DNA of 64,000 nt from Colias croceus (taxonomy: Eukaryota > Arthropoda > Insecta > Lepidoptera > Pieridae): positions 5,828,001 through 5,892,000 of the forward strand of contig NC_059568.1 in the NCBI RefSeq assembly GCF_905220415.1, written 5' to 3'. Each line of letters begins with the position of its first letter. The first letter of the stretch is position 1. This document shows, piece by piece, positions 61,203 to 64,000 of the stretch. The notes under the pieces are model-generated. The model was not told where the DNA came from and did no database searches. It saw only the letters and a list, made by a program, of their open reading frames with translations. The translations under genes were made by a program, and so were the position numbers.

Positions 61203-61386
61203 GGAGTGAAACTTCTTTATGACCTTATTAAAAAAAAAATATTTACTACATGCAATTTTACAGAAATACGTCGAATGACGCGTGGTAGGGATAAGAAAAA
61301 GATGGCGCGTAACGGAAAAATGTCACGCGTAACGAAAAAATGTTACAGTAAATTTTTTTCCAACCCCGATAAAGAAGTTTCACTTC
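61203..61386. mobile_element. MITE family A, copy 3
   Basis: Its ends are GGAGTGAAACTTCTTTAT and the complement of GAAGTGAAACTTCTTTAT, differing by one base. It has the same palindromic TG-rich left flank and the same CACGCGTAACG interior as copy 1. Any open frame across it is chance. Confidence 0.75.
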
Positions 61387-61451
61387 AAAAAAGAGCGAAT
61401 GTTTTTGTAGAGCCTTGTTTTTTTTTTAAACTGGAAAAAACTTATTATTAT

Positions 61452-61669
61452 GGTTTCCGCCCGCGGCTTCGCCCGCGAAGTCAAAGAAAAACCCGCATAG
61501 TTTCCGTTCCCGTGAGATTTCCGGTATTGCGTCATTTTCCCGGGAAAAAGTAGCCTATTCTCGGGTATCAAAATATCTCCATACTAAATTTCATGAAAAT
61601 TGGTTCAGTAGTTTAGGCGTGATTGAGTAACAGACAGAGATTCTTTCGCATTTATAATATAAGTATGGA
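61452..61669 (-). mobile_element. Lep1-like Helitron with a decayed 3' end
   Basis: It has the same layout as the 16747 copy: on the - strand A|TCCATACTTATATTATAAAT near 61669, the internal block matching GGTTCAGTAGT on the + strand, and GCGGGCGAAGCCGCGGGCGG near 61455. The terminal CTAG is not preserved, so the element is old or truncated. It directly follows the MITE at 61203-61386. Confidence 0.65.
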
Positions 61670-62138
61670 TATTTACTGTTTATACTTTAAAAATGCGCCA
61701 TCTCTACGACGGTCGGAAAAGCAAACGCTAAACAGTACTGAAAATTTCCTTCCTTTTTTATCCTACGAATCTCTGTGCTACTAATTGAATTAACTAATAA
61801 ATTAAGTTTGCGGGTACAAATGTAGGTTTAAGTTAATTAATGTTTTAGAATACTTTTCTTTCACATAAAATTGCTTATTGGATTTGGATGTGAAAATTGG
61901 CGCTGGGAAAATTTATTATCTAGATTATTTCTGATTCTATTCTTTTAGATATAAACTATTTGGTCTGGACTAGAACTAAGGACTTCTTTGAGCACTTACA
62001 TTTCCTATGTATGTGATGTGAGTGATATGGTCTATGTAATATTTCAGTTTAATTTGATAACCATTTGCATGAAATTTTAAAGAGCGGGATATGAATGTTA
62101 TCAATATCAGTTTTATTTCCACTATAAGTAAGGACCCA

Positions 62139-62278
62139 GCCCCCCTAGCCAAGTGGATTTCTGTATGAGATTGACGTAAGCTATAGATAAACGTATCTAC
62201 AGCTTACGTCAATCTCATACATTCGTAGTCTATTCTATTGAACGCTACGCTAACAGAAAGCCACTTGGCTAGGGGGGC
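62139..62278. mobile_element. Small element with 18-bp TIRs and an internal perfect hairpin
   Basis: GCCCCCCTAGCCAAGTGG at 62139-62156 is perfectly inverted at 62261-62278. Inside, 62162-62221 folds into a second hairpin: a 21-bp perfect stem, one mismatch, 6 more pairs and an AACG loop. No target duplication is obvious. Confidence 0.7.
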
Positions 62279-62827
62279 AGGCCTCCTATGATGTTATATT
62301 ATTTCATAATCCACCACGCTCGACAAGTGTGGATCGCAGATGTCACAAGTCTATTTTTTTGTTTCCTGATTATGCCAGTTTCTATGATATTTTGCTTTTC
62401 CAATTGTTGGATACTATGTATTTCATTTGAGAACTTAATTATTTGCTCGATTATAGACTAGGCATTGTCTGAACACTTTTTAATCAAGCTATAAGTCCCA
62501 AACCACCAGTATTTTTGTATGTTATGTAAAAATCTGATCGGTATAAAATTCAGTTCAGACAGAAATTATGGTCTAAAAAAAGCATATTTTTATGCTATAT
62601 TACCACAAGTGAATACACTAGTTGAAGCTAATAATCAATTGAGGCCGCGAGTGCAAAAACGGCCTGAGTGTCATTCTATAAATAATTTAGTTGTTGGGCC
62701 TATCGTCTCTATCTGTTTTGAAGATTTACCTAATGAAGATACAAATTTGTTCGTGCATAGTCGCAGTTCAAAGCAAACTAGTAATTAGTTTTAGGCCACT
62801 TTACTTCTCTTTAAAACATATTTTTAA

Positions 62828-63269
62828 CGACCCTTGGTAGGTGAAAACGGCAAAATGGACTGTTTTCTATTATATGAGCTATAATTGAAAATATTGAAGT
62901 TTTTTTGCACTGAACTTTCTAATATGTATTACAGAACGTATGTGTGATGCGATGACTGTTTCCAAAACATGATTGGAAAATTTTGCTCGATAAAAAAAAT
63001 CCTAAAGTTACCTCTAAAATATCATATAAATGCTCATTACAACCGCATTTTACGATAATAATTCGTATAAAGTCACAAGGTATTTTCTCGACTTTGTGCC
63101 TGTTTTAGATTTAGAAAATACTAAATATTTTTATTCACTTTTTGATAAAAATGTGAATGGCTCTTACGATTTTTAGTTTCGAGCATGTTGATTCTATACT
63201 AAACGCGGACCCACTCACCCCTCACCTAAGACGTGAATAGCTGAATTTTCACTAGCCGCCTAACCCCTC
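62828..63269. mobile_element. TTAA-flanked dispersed element, copy 2
   Basis: It is similar to 34717-35190 along its length (for example TAGGTGAAAACGGCAAA, TGACTGTTTCCAAAACA, CCTCTAAAATATCATATAA, CACCCCTCACCT), with small deletions. It too is flanked by TTAA on both sides. No coding capacity. Confidence 0.6.
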
Positions 63270-63393
63270 TTAATGACTAGATAATTTTTTGATTGTCACT
63301 CAGCCCAGTTTGGTTCTCGCTAAAGCACAAGTTTCAATCCTGATACCACCAAGCAAGTACCCACTAAATTAATTATATAACTACTTACCATTA

Positions 63394-63990
63394 GACCAGA
63401 GCACAGAACGAGCAACGGAATCTGGTTTAAACTCCTTGTTAAAGTGACTAAAGCGTGAAGCGTACAACCAAGTGGTTCTGGATTCGGAAATAAAGTATGT
63501 AGCTGAACTGCTTGTCCGTAAGTTTCATATTGAATTTCCGTGGAGTCTAGCTAAGAAGTCAAACTCAACTATTTATTCAACTAGAGGTCTTATAGCTTTA
63601 GACCACTGGCCCGTATGGGAACATCAGTATTTTGAATCCTATTTTGATTCTTATATATTACTATATTATATTCCACACTTCACCTGACCAGAGCAAATAG
63701 CGAGCAACAGTTTTTTTAGAACTAGATTAGACAGAAATTTGTACCTACACAATAGTTGCTTCTCTTCTATCTTTAAATATTTGCCTCATCATCACTCCAG
63801 CTCAAACAACAAGCTTTGTGGCTTTTTTTGCAGGTTTTAAAAGACCAGACATTCCCCACTCACAATCAGACCAGAGCAAGTAGCGAGCGGACTTCTTAAG
63901 AAAAGCATTTGGATCTACAAAATGGCTTATATCTTTAAATATATCCCACTCACCTGATGGTCTGATGACCAGAGCAAATAGTGAGCCGAC
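63394..63990 (+). repeat. Irregular repeat array at the right edge
   Basis: GACCAGAGCAAATAGCGAGC-like motifs occur at 63394, 63686, 63869 and 63967, the last two 98 bases apart. ATCTTTAAATAT and CCACTCAC are also repeated between them. The array probably continues past the window edge. Confidence 0.6.
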
Positions 63991-64000
63991 TTCTTTTAGA

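Noticed and set aside
61206..61553. 115-codon open frame
   Set aside because: It overlaps MITE copy 3 and the Lep1-like Helitron, so it is repeat sequence read by chance.
1..64000. tRNA or rRNA genes
   Set aside because: No cloverleaf or conserved rRNA segment was recognised by eye. A tRNA scan would be needed to exclude a degenerate copy.

Overview
This is a eukaryotic, insect-type window, most likely from a moth or butterfly (Lepidoptera). It is AT-rich, has few genes, contains spliced genes with short exons and long introns, and is crowded with repeat types I recognise from lepidopteran genomes. These include short non-autonomous Helitrons with A|TC...CTAG|T borders, MITEs ending in GAAGTGAAACTTCTTTAT, dispersed AACCGACTTCAAAAA termini and a GGCGGCCTTATCGCT-type repeat. 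The order is inferred from these signatures; no database was searched.

The one clear host gene lies on the + strand at 37661-50820. It encodes a cyclic nucleotide-gated cation channel alpha subunit, closest in type to insect CngA. I reconstructed nine exons whose splice phases all agree. They give 790 codons covering a charged N-terminus, S1-S6 with a GET selectivity filter, a C-linker, a cyclic-nucleotide-binding domain with the Arg-Thr ligand pair, a short predicted coiled coil and an acidic, basic-ended tail. A TATA-less promoter with an Inr (TCAGT) and a non-coding first exon with a good splice donor lies at 7118-7168, about 30 kb upstream on the same strand. It may be the channel's promoter, but the link is not proven.

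The second substantial coding locus is on the - strand at 24707-27441: a DDE transposase gene, open throughout, in three exons (770 codons). It has four N-terminal CxxC pairs, a helix-turn-helix, a DDE catalytic core and a C-terminal SWIM-like zinc motif. Its second intron offers two competing donors. One keeps the frame open and the other brings in a stop, giving a predicted zinc-finger-only short form. A truncated PIF/Harbinger transposase lies just beside its 3' end.

Layout: 1-7000, intergenic with a SINE-like insertion and a Helitron; 7.1-9.1 kb, promoter/first exon, a possible small coding exon and a G-rich 50-bp minisatellite; 9-22 kb, AT-rich intergenic or intronic DNA with Helitron ends, a MITE, and a long near-perfect foldback at 15.4-15.7 kb; 22-29 kb, the transposase neighbourhood, bracketed by a diverged inverted repeat; 29-37.6 kb, AT-rich DNA with a Helitron and a TTAA-flanked repeat; 37.6-50.8 kb, the channel gene; 50.8-54.3 kb, its 3' flank with small repeats; 54.4-56.0 kb, a 1.64-kb TIR element with a nested MITE; 56-61 kb, a repeat-poor AT-rich stretch; 61-64 kb, a MITE, a Helitron, a nested-hairpin element, the second TTAA-flanked repeat and an irregular repeat array at the edge.

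I found no tRNA, rRNA or CRISPR feature and no clearly unprecedented system. The observations most worth checking are the open transposase with a possible built-in alternative product, the 127-bp-arm foldback, the nested hairpin at 62.2 kb and the assignment of the distal promoter.
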